Positions 8,957 to 19,967 of a stretch of DNA of 64,000 nucleotides are shown piece after piece. Positions within the stretch are counted from its first letter, which is position 1. Each line of letters begins with the position of its first letter. The stretch spans positions 1 to 64,000 of the forward strand of contig JAHRHY010000034.1 of NCBI GenBank assembly GCA_019671135.1, written 5' to 3'. The position numbers and the translations under genes are program-made. The notes beneath the pieces are model-generated. The model worked only from the letters and a program-made list of their open reading frames with translations. It was not told the origin of the DNA and ran no database searches. Source of the stretch: Linnemannia hyalina (lineage: Eukaryota > Mortierellomycota > Mortierellomycetes > Mortierellales > Mortierellaceae).

Positions 8957-10246
8957 CTACAAATTACCATTAACATCCATTTGTCGCTTCGTACCTCTAA
9001 GCTCAATGGAAAGACCGGGTTGCATTATTACTGCTTGATCCATTGGTGTGTCCTCATCAACATTAACATCAACATCACCATGAAGATTAATACCAAGAAA
9101 TTTGTTCTGGAGTTGTGCCATTGTATTTCCATCCTCCACTAGCGCACCAACATCAACATATCCCATTGGTTGCTCAACGTCGTTCTCTGTCGTCGGATAC
9201 TCGAATCCTTCGCGAAGCCAAGCTGTATGAATTGGTTCTGCAGAAATCTTCAACAAAGCAACCATCTTTTTCATGTTTAAGAGTAACAAAGATAACTTCA
9301 ACTGCAAATTATATGTTTGTTTCTTATCCACCAACACAGGAGTACGGTTGTTGTGTTTCTCAAATGTGGAACCAAGGTCTGCAAACAGAGATTCCATCTG
9401 CGAGCGGAAACTACCAAAGGTGGTATTGTATAACGCTTCTTCCTGTGTAAGTTCCTTGTTCTTCTGTTTACGGTATGGATGAGCGAAATTTTGGACTTTA
9501 AGAGTATCAGACTCATCTATAAGCCTCCTTAAGAACTGTGGATACCCTCCATCGAGAGCAATGCAATCCATCTCATGCACTCTCTTGTCCAACTTCATCG
9601 TTAGCAGCATTGTTCCATCAGCATTGTTCTTGCAAGATGCAGATTTGGAGACAAATAAAGCCATGCCATTACAATCCATTGCTACCTGTGTGCGTAATCC
9701 TGACTTTTTCAGCTTGTAAGAGTACATATCAGCACTACTCTCACCTTTGTATGTTGCTCTTGTATCATGACCATCAAGATGCAATGTAACATGCTTAAAT
9801 AATGGAGGATTCTTTTCCTTTGCAGACAAAAGGCGTATTTTAATTGTGGAGAACATTGTTGCAATACAGTTGGTGATGTACTTGTTGTGCAAAGTATATT
9901 CTTTCTTATAAAACACAGAGTGCATTGCATGAAAACTACTTTTTGGCATGTGTGGTTCCATTGCTTCCATAGACAGTCCTTTGACAAGATGATAGAGCAT
10001 TAAAAGACCTTTCTCCACTTCTTTGTATGGACCAGGATACTTAACCTTTGGCCAGATGTCAACAAGAAAGAAGTACACTGGAATAGGACCAAGGCGTCGA
10101 TTTAGGGTTTCTTTTATTTCTGGCATATACCCAATTTCCTTGCTTACAGTACGATGATTATTACGTGGTGTAATTGTTGGCCATCCAGCGTTGAGGAAAG
10201 TCCAATGGTCATCAAGCAGTTGTTGGAAGTGTTTTGTTAGATCCAT
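8957..10246 (-). CDS. DDE transposase of composite unit 1 (IS5/PIF-Harbinger-like)
   Basis: 429 aa from the ATG at 10246, chosen because the related copy at 50703-51962 starts at the equivalent Met; the frame is open to an earlier ATG at 10336. Probable catalytic triad: Asp158 in HLDGHD, Asp232 in ALDGGY, Glu285 in FRSQMESLF. The spacing and the R..xE..F motif resemble the IS5/PIF-Harbinger DDE group, but assignment is by eye only. Conserved blocks shared by all three window copies include PKSSFH, MYSYKLKKSG.RTQV and F.KHNNR. The C terminus (RGTKRQMDVNGNL) differs from the unit 2 copy. It is the only recognisable recombinase in the unit and presumably mobilises it. Confidence 0.75.
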   Translation of the reverse strand: MDLTKHFQQLLDDHWTFLNAGWPTITPRNNHRTVSKEIGYMPEIKETLNRRLGPIPVYFFLVDIWPKVKYPGPYKEVEKGLLMLYHLVKGLSMEAMEPHMPKSSFHAMHSVFYKKEYTLHNKYITNCIATMFSTIKIRLLSAKEKNPPLFKHVTLHLDGHDTRATYKGESSADMYSYKLKKSGLRTQVAMDCNGMALFVSKSASCKNNADGTMLLTMKLDKRVHEMDCIALDGGYPQFLRRLIDESDTLKVQNFAHPYRKQKNKELTQEEALYNTTFGSFRSQMESLFADLGSTFEKHNNRTPVLVDKKQTYNLQLKLSLLLLNMKKMVALLKISAEPIHTAWLREGFEYPTTENDVEQPMGYVDVGALVEDGNTMAQLQNKFLGINLHGDVDVNVDEDTPMDQAVIMQPGLSIELRGTKRQMDVNGNL

Positions 10247-10407
10247 AATAATATTTATGTATTGGATTGTCATGACGTTAACCAACAATAACAATTTTTT
10301 AAAAAGGCTTATACTTAACTGTATACACAACAGCATGTAGGATGGTATCTATCATACAGCAAGCACATAGTTGAGAATACAAATATATTTTTATATTTTA
10401 TTCGGTA

Positions 10408-10902
10408 GCGGCCCCTTCATGTGCAGAGGATATAAAAAGGCATATAAAAAATATCCAAAGTCCAAGGAACGGAGTGTTGACTTCCATAACTGGCATATCT
10501 CTTCATAGTGGGCAACAGAACACAGAATAAAATAGCAATAGACAGCACAAGAATTTTTAAAATGTAATCTCTCCCCTGTATTTCACGACAAAGATACAGT
10601 TGGGAATACAAGTGCTTTAGATGATCACATACAAGAACTACTCTGTCGAATCTTGCAGTGAGGGTTACAGGTTAATAGTAGATGGACATATTCAAGAGTT
10701 TGGTGTGCGAAAAATAAGAAGACTTTGTTGTTTGGAGAATGTAGTTGTGTTTAGTAGGATAATCGCGCAAGGAATGTTACAGTGGTTGTTTTAAATGGTT
10801 GATATCATACATACACTCTCCTCTAATGGACGCGGTGGATATCGTCAAGATCTGCAGAGATGTAACAAACACCATATGATAATTTGGACTTGAAAGGCCT
10901 CC
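10408..10902. repeat. R1 direct repeat, copy B (right end of unit 1)
   Basis: Full 495-bp R1 in the same orientation as copy A, ending at GGCCTCC. Directly to the right begins a truncated Tc1 transposase remnant, so the unit inserted into, or recombined within, that older element. Confidence 0.85.
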
Positions 10903-11690
10903 TTAACATCGCGAAAGGATGGACAACGATTTATTGAATCAACCGAGGGAGAGCATGTCTACCTTACCACTATACAGAAGAATCTACTCCAGGAAGGAAT
11001 CAGGGTCTACTCAGCACCAGACAAGCCGAATCTCACACGGGAACAGATCACAAAAAGGCTCAGATTCGCAGAAGAACACCATCAATGGAAGGTCAAGGAC
11101 TGGAAGAACGTGATGTTCTCTGATGAGTGCATCTTCAGCCGCATTGGGTCCTTCGACAAGAAGTACTACTACCACAGACACCAACAACAACAACACCTGC
11201 CTCACCAAGTTCGACCGAAACAGTCAAAATGTAGGGGGAAAATGAAGACGCGAAAGAAGGTGGTTGTTGACCCGTTTATTGAGGACACTAATAAATAGAG
11301 AATTCTTAGTCAAATAAAAACTAACCTATATTTCGTCAAAACAACAAGGTGGTGGAGGGAAAGTAATGGTCTGGGGTTGCATTAGATATTCTGGCGTTGG
11401 AGACCTTTGCTGGATCGAGGGTAATATGGATTCGGATGCCTATCTCGACGTTCTCCAAAGGCGTGTTCGTCAGTCCCGCGATTGGCTAGCCAGAGGCGGC
11501 TGAGGACCAGGACAGGCTGTGGGAACGTTAGAGGCGATCTGGAAGGAGATTCCTCCGGAGCACCTTCACAAACTGTACTAAAGCATGCCCGACCGCCGGA
11601 AGATGGTGATTTAGAACAAAAGACACGACACCAAGTACTGATGACCGCGGTAGATGAAGGGCATGCAACAGATTCAGTCATTTAGAAAAA
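10903..11690 (+). pseudogene. Tc1/mariner transposase remnant
   Basis: One frame gives recognisable Tc1 blocks: LTREQITKRLRFAEEH, then MFSDECIF with the first catalytic Asp. After an intervening unrelated stretch (about 11220-11345) comes GGGKVMVWGCI, and then a degraded C-terminal part (IWKEIPPEHLHKL). The second catalytic Asp region is missing and several stop codons are present. The left end is cut off by R1 copy B. Confidence 0.75.
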
Positions 11691-11893
11691 CTGATTCAAT
11701 GAACTTGTTTATTTTAAAGCGATGTCGATGACGATCCTACAAAGTAACCCTGGTTGGGATTTGACGTGAACAATGAAGAGGAGAGAGTATAACAATAGAG
11801 CGAGTCTTGGGAGTAGAGGGTTAGGATGAGAATGAGAAAAGTTGATGAATGTCAAAGACTGCAATTCATTGAACCAGTTTTTCTAAGCACTAA
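11691..11893. other. Non-coding spacer between Tc1 remnant and MULE-type element
   Basis: No open frame or repeat recognised. It may include the decayed 3' end of the Tc1 element. Confidence 0.4.
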
Positions 11894-11939
11894 AACACCC
11901 CCTGTCAGTGCAAAACTAACAGGGTGTGTCTGACAGGGG
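11894..11939 (+). repeat. Left tip of the MULE-type element
   Basis: AACACCCCCTGTCAG, a 21-nt core, then CTGACAGGGG: a stem of CCCTGTCAG/CTGACAGGG around the core. The right tip has the same stem with the core in the same plus-strand orientation (one or two differences), while the outermost bases (AACACC / GGTGTT) are inverted. Confidence 0.75.
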
Positions 11940-12022
11940 ATTCTCAAAAAATTGTCAGCCGAGTAGAAATGCTTTTGAAAATTGTCCTTGTTTGTGGGTT
12001 TGTGTTCGTTGCTGCTCAACGT

Positions 12023-12090
12023 TTGTTGCTTGCACGCCTTGCTTGATATCTCGCTGGAGAATGGTCACTGCAGCCTTTGCTTAAGTAGCC
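12023..12090 (+). repeat. Left subterminal inverted repeat
   Basis: Contains TTGCACGCC...CTTGCTTGATA...CGCTGGAG. Its reverse complement is found at 26152-26219 without gaps and with about ten mismatches. It shows that the element's ends were once long TIRs. Confidence 0.75.
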
Positions 12091-12109
12091 TTTCTTCCAA
12101 CTTATCCTC

Positions 12110-13354
12110 CTACCTTCTTTGTCCTTTTCTTTTTTTTTGTCTCCTTCTCTCTTTGTCTCCCTCTCTCCCTGTCTCCCTCTCTCCCTGTCTCCCTCCCCCC
12201 CTCTCTCTACCTTCACTTTCTATTTTTGTCTCCCTCTCTGTTAGTCTCCCTCTTGCCGCATCTCAGTGTCTGTTCACTCACTCCTCTATTAAAGGTAGTA
12301 GTGTTATATATTCTCACAGGGCTCAATAAAGAACCCCAGCTTCTTTCTCACCATTTTCCTCTCCCCAGCTGTTCATTTTACATTTTTTTTGACGAAGAAT
12401 CGAGGGATCATTCCCACACAACTTTGAACAAAAAAACACACACACTTTAACACTCACAAAAACGCACTCACTTATTCATTCACACACACAAGCGCTTACC
12501 CATCCACTCACTCACACTCATCGACTTATTCATTCACACTCATCGACTCACCATCCATTCATTCATTCATTCATTTATACAACAAAGACACCAAGAAAAA
12601 AAGAAAAATAAAAAAGAAAGTCATTTTGTTGCGATCCACTTCACTGCTTTTCTTTGTCCACGAACTGGTGCCTCGTTCTCACAGGGGAGGAGAGCTGTTG
12701 CATCTCAGTGTCTGTTCACTCACTCCTCATTCTCTATTAAAGGTAGCAGTGTTATATATTCTCATAGGGCTCAATAAGACCCCCAGCTTCTTTCTCGCCA
12801 TTTTCCTCTCCCCAGCTGTTCATATTACATCTCTCTCTCTCTCTCTGTCTCCCTCCCTCCCTCTCTCTTCCCTCTCTTTCTCTTTTTGTCTCCCTCTCTC
12901 TTTATATCTCCATCTCTCTTTTCTGTCTCTGTGTGTCTGTCTGTTACTCCCTTCTTAGCTGCAGGAAAGCGAGGCCAACGAGCGAAGACATTTTCTTTGT
13001 TACCTTTCCATTTTCTCGTGTTCGCCTTGCCATTTTTGTTTCATGTTCTTGGTAAACTTGTCCTTCTCTTCCCTCTCCATCATCTCAGCTCGTATGCACA
13101 CACTCACGCACAACACACAACACATACACACACAGACAAGCACTCGCCCATACTCTCTAACTATCTCCTCTCACCCTTGCCTCTTCCTTCTTATCTTCCC
13201 CTCTTCTTCCCCTCCTTTCTGATCAGCACTTGATTCTCACACCCATCCCTGAAAACCGAAAGAACGCTGCAACAAAACATATAGCCAATGGAAATAAAAA
13301 GCGTAAGTTTTGTATTTGAGGCCATAAACTTGGCATTCGCTCTCCTCCTAAAGA
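12110..13354. repeat. Left subterminal region: pyrimidine tracts and a 130-bp direct repeat
   Basis: No gene. Pyrimidine-rich simple sequence (tctccctctctccctg type) occupies about 12110-12240 and 12825-12950. A roughly 135-bp block with gcatctcagtgtctgttcac at 12251-12383 recurs at 12697-12834. Between them are loose tcattcacac-type simple repeats. The short open frames here are low-complexity and rejected. Confidence 0.65.
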
Positions 13355-16300
13355 TTAAGCATTACTGCCCTTCCCTTCCCTTTCTCTGCCACGTCCTTTC
13401 CCCCCTCCACGTCCTCTCCCTCTAGCACGCCCCCGCTCTTCAACGCGCTTCGATCCTCGGCCAATGTTCCAATGATGCCCCCTCCTCTTCTTCGGGTTTT
13501 GGTTCTGATCCTGTACGGTGCCATCCACCTTTCGCTTTGCTTCCCACCACTGATTAAATTCCTGAAAGGCCTTCATCTTCTCGGGATACTCCTCGAACGT
13601 CGCCATGATGGTCTTGAAGTCGTTGGTATAGCCGAGCTGCGCCTCCTCGCTAACGTCCAGGTCGCTTATCGTATTTGCAAATTTCCTCACGGCACTTGAG
13701 GTCCTCGAATGCACGGCCTTGATCGCCTTGCTCCTCTTTGATACGGCGGACGGTGCCTTAGGGAATAGATCCTTCAACCGCGCGGCAAAGTCTGACTGAG
13801 ACAACACAGGCCTACCCCTCTCCTTCCTACCCTTACCCTTACCGCGCCTATCCTTGTTAGCGGCTGTGCTCTCAGCCTCATAGGTATTGGCCCTGACATG
13901 CTGGAGCTCGTCGAGTGTTGAATTAAGTCGAGGGTTATCCTGCATGCCCTCGGTGTACCATCGCTTTTCAACCATCCCTGGGAAAAAAAGAACATCACCA
14001 TCGTGCCTCATTACATAGTAAAAATGGCGGCAGACCCAGCCCTTATTCTGCATTGAAGCGCATGAACAAAAGTGGGTACCATCCATCATAAGCACCATAT
14101 ACTCCGGCAACGTCGTCGATTCTGTACTTGAAACCGTGATCAAGTATACTTTGTCAACCTCACACTCAACGTTCTCGACAATAGTGCAGATAGATCTCCT
14201 GAGAAGGTTCTCTCTGCTCAAATCATCCTAATCGAATGAAAAAAAGGAGTAGAAAAAAAAGGAGTAAGAAAACAATGAGCAACCACTAATGGGATTTTAT
14301 ACGTTGATAGCAATCATCATACAGACTTACTTTGGAGATGTCTTGAGAAATGCTTTGAGGGTCGATAACTCTATGCTGGAAACCATAGGACTGAGCAAGC
14401 TCGATTCTCATTTGGCTCATAGCATAGTGATCCAGGAACCGACTGGAAGCAGAGAGCACCATCTTGAAATCACAAGCAATAACCCCGTCGAGGTCTTTGC
14501 TGTGATTGGTCACTCTACCGACGATGGCAAAGGCGAGCTCCCTGTTGAGCTTTGTAGAGATGAATTCCAGGAGTCGCTGCAAAGGTGTCTGACTGTTGAC
14601 ACCGAGCATCTTGATCAGCCTGTGGGTCATCTCAACTCGCTGCGAAGACCGCATCCCGGCGGTAAAGATGGTCTTGACCCAAGGGCCAGCCCAGTGCTCT
14701 CGACGGCGCCGCATTCTTCTCAGGTACTTGCCCCAATCTCCCCACTCGTACTCAACAAATATATGATCGTCTCTATCCACAAGCTGGTCGTCCTGGCTCG
14801 GCGAGTCCTTCTTTTCCTCGCCTTTGACCTTCTCTGCCTTCTTGCCCTTGACCATGCTTTTGATCTCAGGCTCGCGACGCTCCCCTCTGCCTTCCCCACC
14901 AAATCTTTGACAAAGACCCATCCATATCATCCTGAAGGCATCCTCTGTAATAGCTTCTCGGGCCTCATTGAAAACATCCATGAACGCCTCCTGATCCACG
15001 CATTTTGGGAATACTCTCTTGATGTGTCGACGTATGTTCCTGAGCATGTGCCAAATACATGATACAATATTGGTCCTGCCCGTCAACACCTGATCGGTTG
15101 CCGCCTCCATCGCCGCCTCCTCGTCCATAATGATTGTTGTAGGGTAAACGTACCCAGTCTCGGTCTTGGTGGCCTCCAGCAGCTGCTGCAATCCCCAGGC
15201 ATAATACTCCTGGCTCTCTTGGCGGCTCAACGCACAGGCAATCAACCGTGTACGATTTGTGGAGTCAACGACGACAAAGCAAGTCAAGCTCATGCCCAAT
15301 CGATTAGTTTTGGCGGTATTGTCGTGTACAACAACACAGTGGTAACGCTTGTACAAAGCAACCTGCTCTGGAGACATCCAGAACAGGCGATCCAGACAGC
15401 ATTCCTCGTCCACCTCGGAGGAAAAAAACCACCGCTCCTTCTGCATCTTGGTACACAGGTAGGTCTGCAGTAATGTTGCTTCCGCGTTCTGGGATGGTGG
15501 TCGGCGAGCATTCTTATACATCTTCAGTCGGGCGTCGATCTGTTGCTTGTTGAAGACCTTGTTGGAGTTGGTGTATGTCTGTTCCAGCTGTAACATTGTT
15601 GCCTCGGTCGAAGAATCCGTCTGTGCACGCTCCTTTATGATCTCAACCATTCTTGGGGAGAGGCGATTGATCATGTGGAGATCCTGCCTAGGCTGGTGAC
15701 CATTGTGTTGAAGAGACCTGATCTTGGAGAGGCGCCAAGCGGGCCTGATCTCTAATGGACTTGTAAAATTGAGGCCGAACAGACACCCACAACGTGTGCT
15801 TTTTTGGGAGTCTCGCGACTTTTCTGGGTCAACGCTCTTTCGGGCAATGTGAGAACCCTCTCTGCTACACGCGAAATAAACTGTATAACAAAAACAGAGC
15901 GCAAGAAAAGAAAGTGGCGTAAATAATTGGTTCTGGATCATGCACCACACTTTTCAATTCTCTAAATTTTATCCTGGCCTTGTCGTTATTTCTCCCCTCA
16001 ACTTACCATGGAGACCTTTCTCAGGACTGGTCGTGTTCGAGGAACGAACTTTGATGTCGACGTTTCTGCTCCAGCCCCAGTCCTTGACAAAGTCGATCAA
16101 AGTCTCTGAGTGCGGGAAAATGTCACCCTCGTGTGGTTCCCATTCGTCGGCCAGTCTCAGGTGGTCCGTATTCAGTATTGATCCGTGAGCGTACACTTTA
16201 AGAATAGTCGGATTCAAGCAATCCTCCTGAACCTTGCACTCGGTACTAGTGGACGCGGCAGGCATACTGGTAGCGGCTGGTTTTTTGGTGGTTAGCGTCT

Positions 16301-16598
16301 CAGGAATGTTGACGGTGTATGGTCTGATAATAGTGGACAGGTCTCTGGTGGGGACAGCACGGCTCTTTATCACATCCTCGAATGATGGAAGATCGGACCC
16401 CGAGTCTGTGTTTGAATCCGAAAGGTTATTGTCCTCATCCATAAAGTCCCAGTCCTCGCTACCGCTCATTTCCTTGCCATTGTTTTGGTCCTTGCGATCA
16501 TCGGTTCTTTTGCCATTGTATAGCGGATCGTCCCATGTCACAAAGTTGGCGATTGCACAACGAAGTAGGTCAATCTCTGTCTCCAAACCCCAGACCAT
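13355..16598 (-). CDS. FAR1/MULE/SWIM transposase, three exons
   Basis: Model: complement(join(13355..14227, 14331..15880, 16007..16598)), 1004 aa. Introns of 103 and 126 nt begin GTAAGT and end AG, and both keep the frame. Residues 1-197 are acidic and unassigned. About 198-235 is a FAR1-like zinc region (ACSREGSH...RCGCLFGL). The MULE catalytic domain has Asp384 (VVHDNT), Asp450 (IIMDEEAA) and Glu614 (QRVEMTH), with the C..H motif SCIWH near 474. A SWIM zinc finger follows: C768, C770, C780, H782 (HFCSC...VCRH). The C terminus is basic, RG-rich. It would bind the element ends and cut and paste them. No stop codons or frame breaks are seen inside the model. Confidence 0.85.
14228..14330 (-). 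other. Intron 2 of the MULE transposase
   Basis: Donor GTAAGT at 14330, acceptor TTAG ending at 14228, phase 0. It joins ...DISK to DDLSREN. The intron contains in-frame stops, so splicing is needed to fuse the catalytic and SWIM parts. Confidence 0.75.
15881..16006 (-). other. Intron 1 of the MULE transposase
   Basis: Donor GTAAGT at 16006, acceptor ATACAG ending at 15881, phase 1. It joins the acidic N-terminal exon to the FAR1-like region. Confidence 0.7.
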
Positions 16599-16821
16599 TG
16601 GGGAAACGGAGGCCTGTTATTTGACAAAAGAAAAAACAGCAAATTAATAAAAAACAATAAAGTAAGAAGATGGCCAAGCATATTAATCGTACGTACCCTT
16701 TGGTGAGCAGATTGAACCGACTTGTATTTTAGGGTAGTATCCTCAGAGCACTGCCTGGTCTTTTGCACGTCTTTGCTCTATTAGATGAGCAAAATGCACA
16801 AGGTAAATATAAATAATGATC

Positions 16822-18401
16822 TTACAAGGACATTTTCATGTTTATGTCTTTGGCCATTATTGACACAAACGTTACAGGCCGGCTGTCATCACTGTTGGGA
16901 CGTACTTCATCGTCAGCGGCTTTGCTCTTCTCTTTGCTCTCATCGTTCATCTCCTCCTTGCTCTCGCCGTTCATGTCATCCTTGTCCTCGCCGTGAGTTT
17001 TGCCTCCTTTTCCCATCGTATCGTTACCGCTCGTCTCCTCCACACCATCACCTGACTTTTTTTAAATAATGAAGGATTAGTTAGTATAGAACATTAAAAA
17101 AATGCAATAGCAATGCATTGTTATTAATTGCCGTTTCATTCCATTACCTTGGGTGCAGACTTGATGGTCAAGAGGGGGAAGCCTTGCGCCTATAAAACAA
17201 ATACTGCCTGCGTTATGAATCACATTTTTTAAAACAGTATAGCTGAAACCATGGCGCACAAGATCGCAAAAAATAATCTTGTTACCTTTTCATAGCCTAT
17301 GATCCGCGCCAAATAAGCGGTTCGATAAATCGGAATGTTCTTTTCCTCCCATCCATGGCACCCGTTCTTGAAGAGAATGTCATGTTCGACTGCAAATGCG
17401 GCAATAATTCCACACGAGACCCCATCCTGTCTGGGCACCTTGATAAAGGCAAGAGGGGCGTTGTCGATTTCCTTCCAAGTAGGAAAGTATAACTTAACAA
17501 AGGCCTTGATAGCCCCGGTAGTTTCAGCATACTTTAGATGATCCAGCTTGGCGCTAGACTTATCACCAACTGACAAGGTTCGGGCAACAGCGTCGATTCG
17601 GTAAAAGATCCAATGATTGCTCCGGATGAGTGCAAAAGCATACACTCTATCTGGACGCCCCGCCTCGAAAAAAGCTGTAACCTTCTTGTCCTTCTCGATT
17701 GTTCGATTGATGTTCCATTGCCACGTCCAGTGCTGTATCGTTGATGAGGCGACGAACAAGGTGCGTTGTCCTTGTGGGCTGATACCCAATTCGCGTTGGA
17801 AATAACATGCGATTCCATCCAGGGCCTCGCCGCTCAACCACTGATTGCCGGCAAAACTCAAGATGGCCTGATAATCCAGGGGCTTGGGGAGGCTGTCTTG
17901 CAATCTATGTGTCTCCAGAAACGTTATGAGATATGTGTAGAGATCCGTGTTGATCGATTTCACGGGTCCATTGAGCCATGCAATCATCGTCGACAGCCTC
18001 TGTCGATAATAATTGGTCGCAGCTATCTCTGATAGAGTCCAAAAGTCGATGTGGGTGTTCGATCTCATTTGGAGGTAAAATCCCGATCCTGCAGTATAAA
18101 AATGGATCCAGTGTGGGGTTGTGCTCTTTTTAAGCTCTTTCGCCGCGTTTTGGATGGTGGCAACCGTGGGCTCGTCGAGAACAAAAGGAATGTTCTTGAG
18201 ATGGTGAGGGGAACAAATTAATTTCCCTGACGTCGGCTCCTCAGGAACGAGCTTCCAACCAGCACGGAGTCTGCGTACTCTGGGAAAGTGGGCATCGACC
18301 AACTGTACGCCCGTCAACTCTTCGCGCCACTCGGTTCCATAGGGAATGGTGGTTGCATGCTTAGGAGGAGAAAAGGCAGGAATCTCAATGCAGAACTTCA
18401 T
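16822..18401 (-). CDS. Ulp1-like (C48) cysteine protease of the MULE-type element
   Basis: Likely model: complement(join(16822..17055, 17148..17189, 17286..18401)), 463 aa. The first exon (372 codons) carries the whole protease domain. Catalytic residues: His263 (SNHWIFY), Asp280 (SVGD), Gln325 and Cys330 (PRQDGVSCG). An upstream conserved block is WLSGEALDGIACYF. The last exon codes for a Glu/Lys/Ser-rich tail (SKEEMNDESKEK). Splice sites of exons 2 and 3 are less certain; without splicing exon 1 reads on to a stop at 17229. Ulp1-family enzymes remove SUMO or similar modifiers. In MULE and KDZ elements such genes are recurrent passengers of unknown purpose. It lies head-to-head with the second Ulp1-like gene across a 1.6-kb gap. 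Confidence 0.78.
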
Positions 18402-19967
18402 GGACTAATCGTGGTGGACAAAAGAGTTGATATTAGTCTTTAAATTATTAACTGGAACTGGAAGAACATAACAAAACCTTGAGAATACCAACAATGCTCG
18501 CCTTCTTCACAATGATGGAGGTTGGAAGCCAAAGAAATTTAAAAGGAGAAATAACAAGAAGATGCCATGTTTTGGCCCTCGGTTGTCAGGTTTTCACCAA
18601 AAGCAATTTCCAACCCTCGAAATTGAACGCAAGATGCATTCATTTCATTTCGGTTTGCCACGTGACCCGCCACCAACCAAGATTTTGCCACCAACCAATG
18701 CGACTGGAAATATTAGTTGTACTCTCTGGAATGTACGCTTACTTCTGTTGGTACCCGTGGGATCTAGGCCAGTACCTACAAAGGGCTACTTGCCTAGAAC
18801 CCTTGTCAACAAGCTCTTTGCCCCTTTTCCCCCGATGCCCATCTGTCTTTGCCCTTCGCTTCTGCCATTTACATTCTCCATTCTAGATTCCATTTACATT
18901 CTCCATTCTAGATTCCATTCACATTTCAGGCCTTACCCCATCCCATTTCTTGTTCATCCCGTTCGTAGATAAATAGACCCCTTGTCCTCTTGTTCTTGTC
19001 CTCCAGTCTGCAATAACTCATCTCCCACCTGTCCCCACCTGTCCTCTCTTCCCTGCACGCTACTTCCATACTGAACCGTATTATAATAACACCATACACA
19101 CTACCCATCCTGTCTGATCATTGCATAAGATGTTTGCTGGGATGCTGATTCTCTCTACCTTGATAGAAAAAAATGACAGCATATACACACCAACACCTTG
19201 TTTAGCTTGGACTGTATTGACTTGTAGAGACGGTAATAAGCGAAGGCGAAAATGTGCAAAGCGTTGACATAGTATACCTAAATAATACCGGCAAAGAAAA
19301 TAAGCGAAGACGTTGAAGTTCACGGGTAGAACGGTGGAAATAATGATGGCTGCCGCTGTTTGAGATATGGCTGGCTGAAAACAAAAAAGCAAAAAAAAAA
19401 AAGGGAGGCGTTGGTTTGCATGCTTTTAACTTTTCGCTCCTTCGGCAATAATACTTCTATGTACATTGGAGCCATGACGGAAAGTACCTAGGTATTCCCT
19501 CACCATCCCTTGTCGGAGATGACATTAACACTGAATAACTTGACGATGACAACTGTATCCATTCATCACGCCCATGGTGTGTTGAAAGCATTAGAAGTCG
19601 CAATAACGCCTATGAGCAGCACCGAATTATTGTTTATCCCGTACAACATGTATCTTTTTTCATGTACCACAATTGGTTGAAAAGAAAGTGACAGTGAGGA
19701 GTAGTGGTCGTTTACGCCAATGGCACGATAGAGAGCATAATGTCGTGAGTTGTCTCACAAGTGCGCAAACGAAAAGAAACCGACGGGATGCAACAATGGT
19801 ATGCGAGGCATCACAACAGCAAGTTTCAATGACTGGGACGATCTAGCCCCTTTTTTTTTTTTTTTTTTTTTTTTGGAACTATTAAAGTAATTTATATTCC
19901 ACAAGAATAATGAATGTATCTTTACTTTGTCCTCCTTCCCTCCACCCTCGTTCTCTCGTTATTCATC
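18402..19967. promoter_or_regulatory. Divergent intergenic region between the two Ulp1-like genes
   Basis: No convincing gene. It holds a tandem 24-bp repeat (ttacattctccattctagat) at about 18869-18925, and a stretch (agtctgcaataactc, ctgtctgatcattgca; about 19008-19130) that recurs at about 23235-23370. A run of about 26 T lies at 19850-19876 shortly before the plus-strand gene. It presumably holds both promoters. Confidence 0.4.

Larger units (their letters stand above)
5180..10902 (-). mobile_element. Composite transposon unit 1 (R1 - 748-aa protein - DDE transposase - R1)
   Basis: Two genes on the minus strand lie between directly repeated 495-bp R1 sequences. The internal segment begins TAGGTGG (5913) and ends TCGGTA (10407). 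A near-identical copy with different flanks lies at 35557-41054, so this is a mobile unit and not a segmental duplication. No target duplication is visible at its outer ends (left flank ccctat, right flank ttaaca). Unit 1 has a 239-bp extra piece of R1 that unit 2 lacks. Confidence 0.75.

Noticed and set aside
11982..13233. Several low-complexity frames rich in Leu and Ser
   Set aside because: They are translations of the pyrimidine tracts with no recognisable domain.
18479..18972. Two overlapping frames of about 135 codons in the Ulp1 intergenic region
   Set aside because: They overlap in different frames, include tandem repeats, and show no domain.
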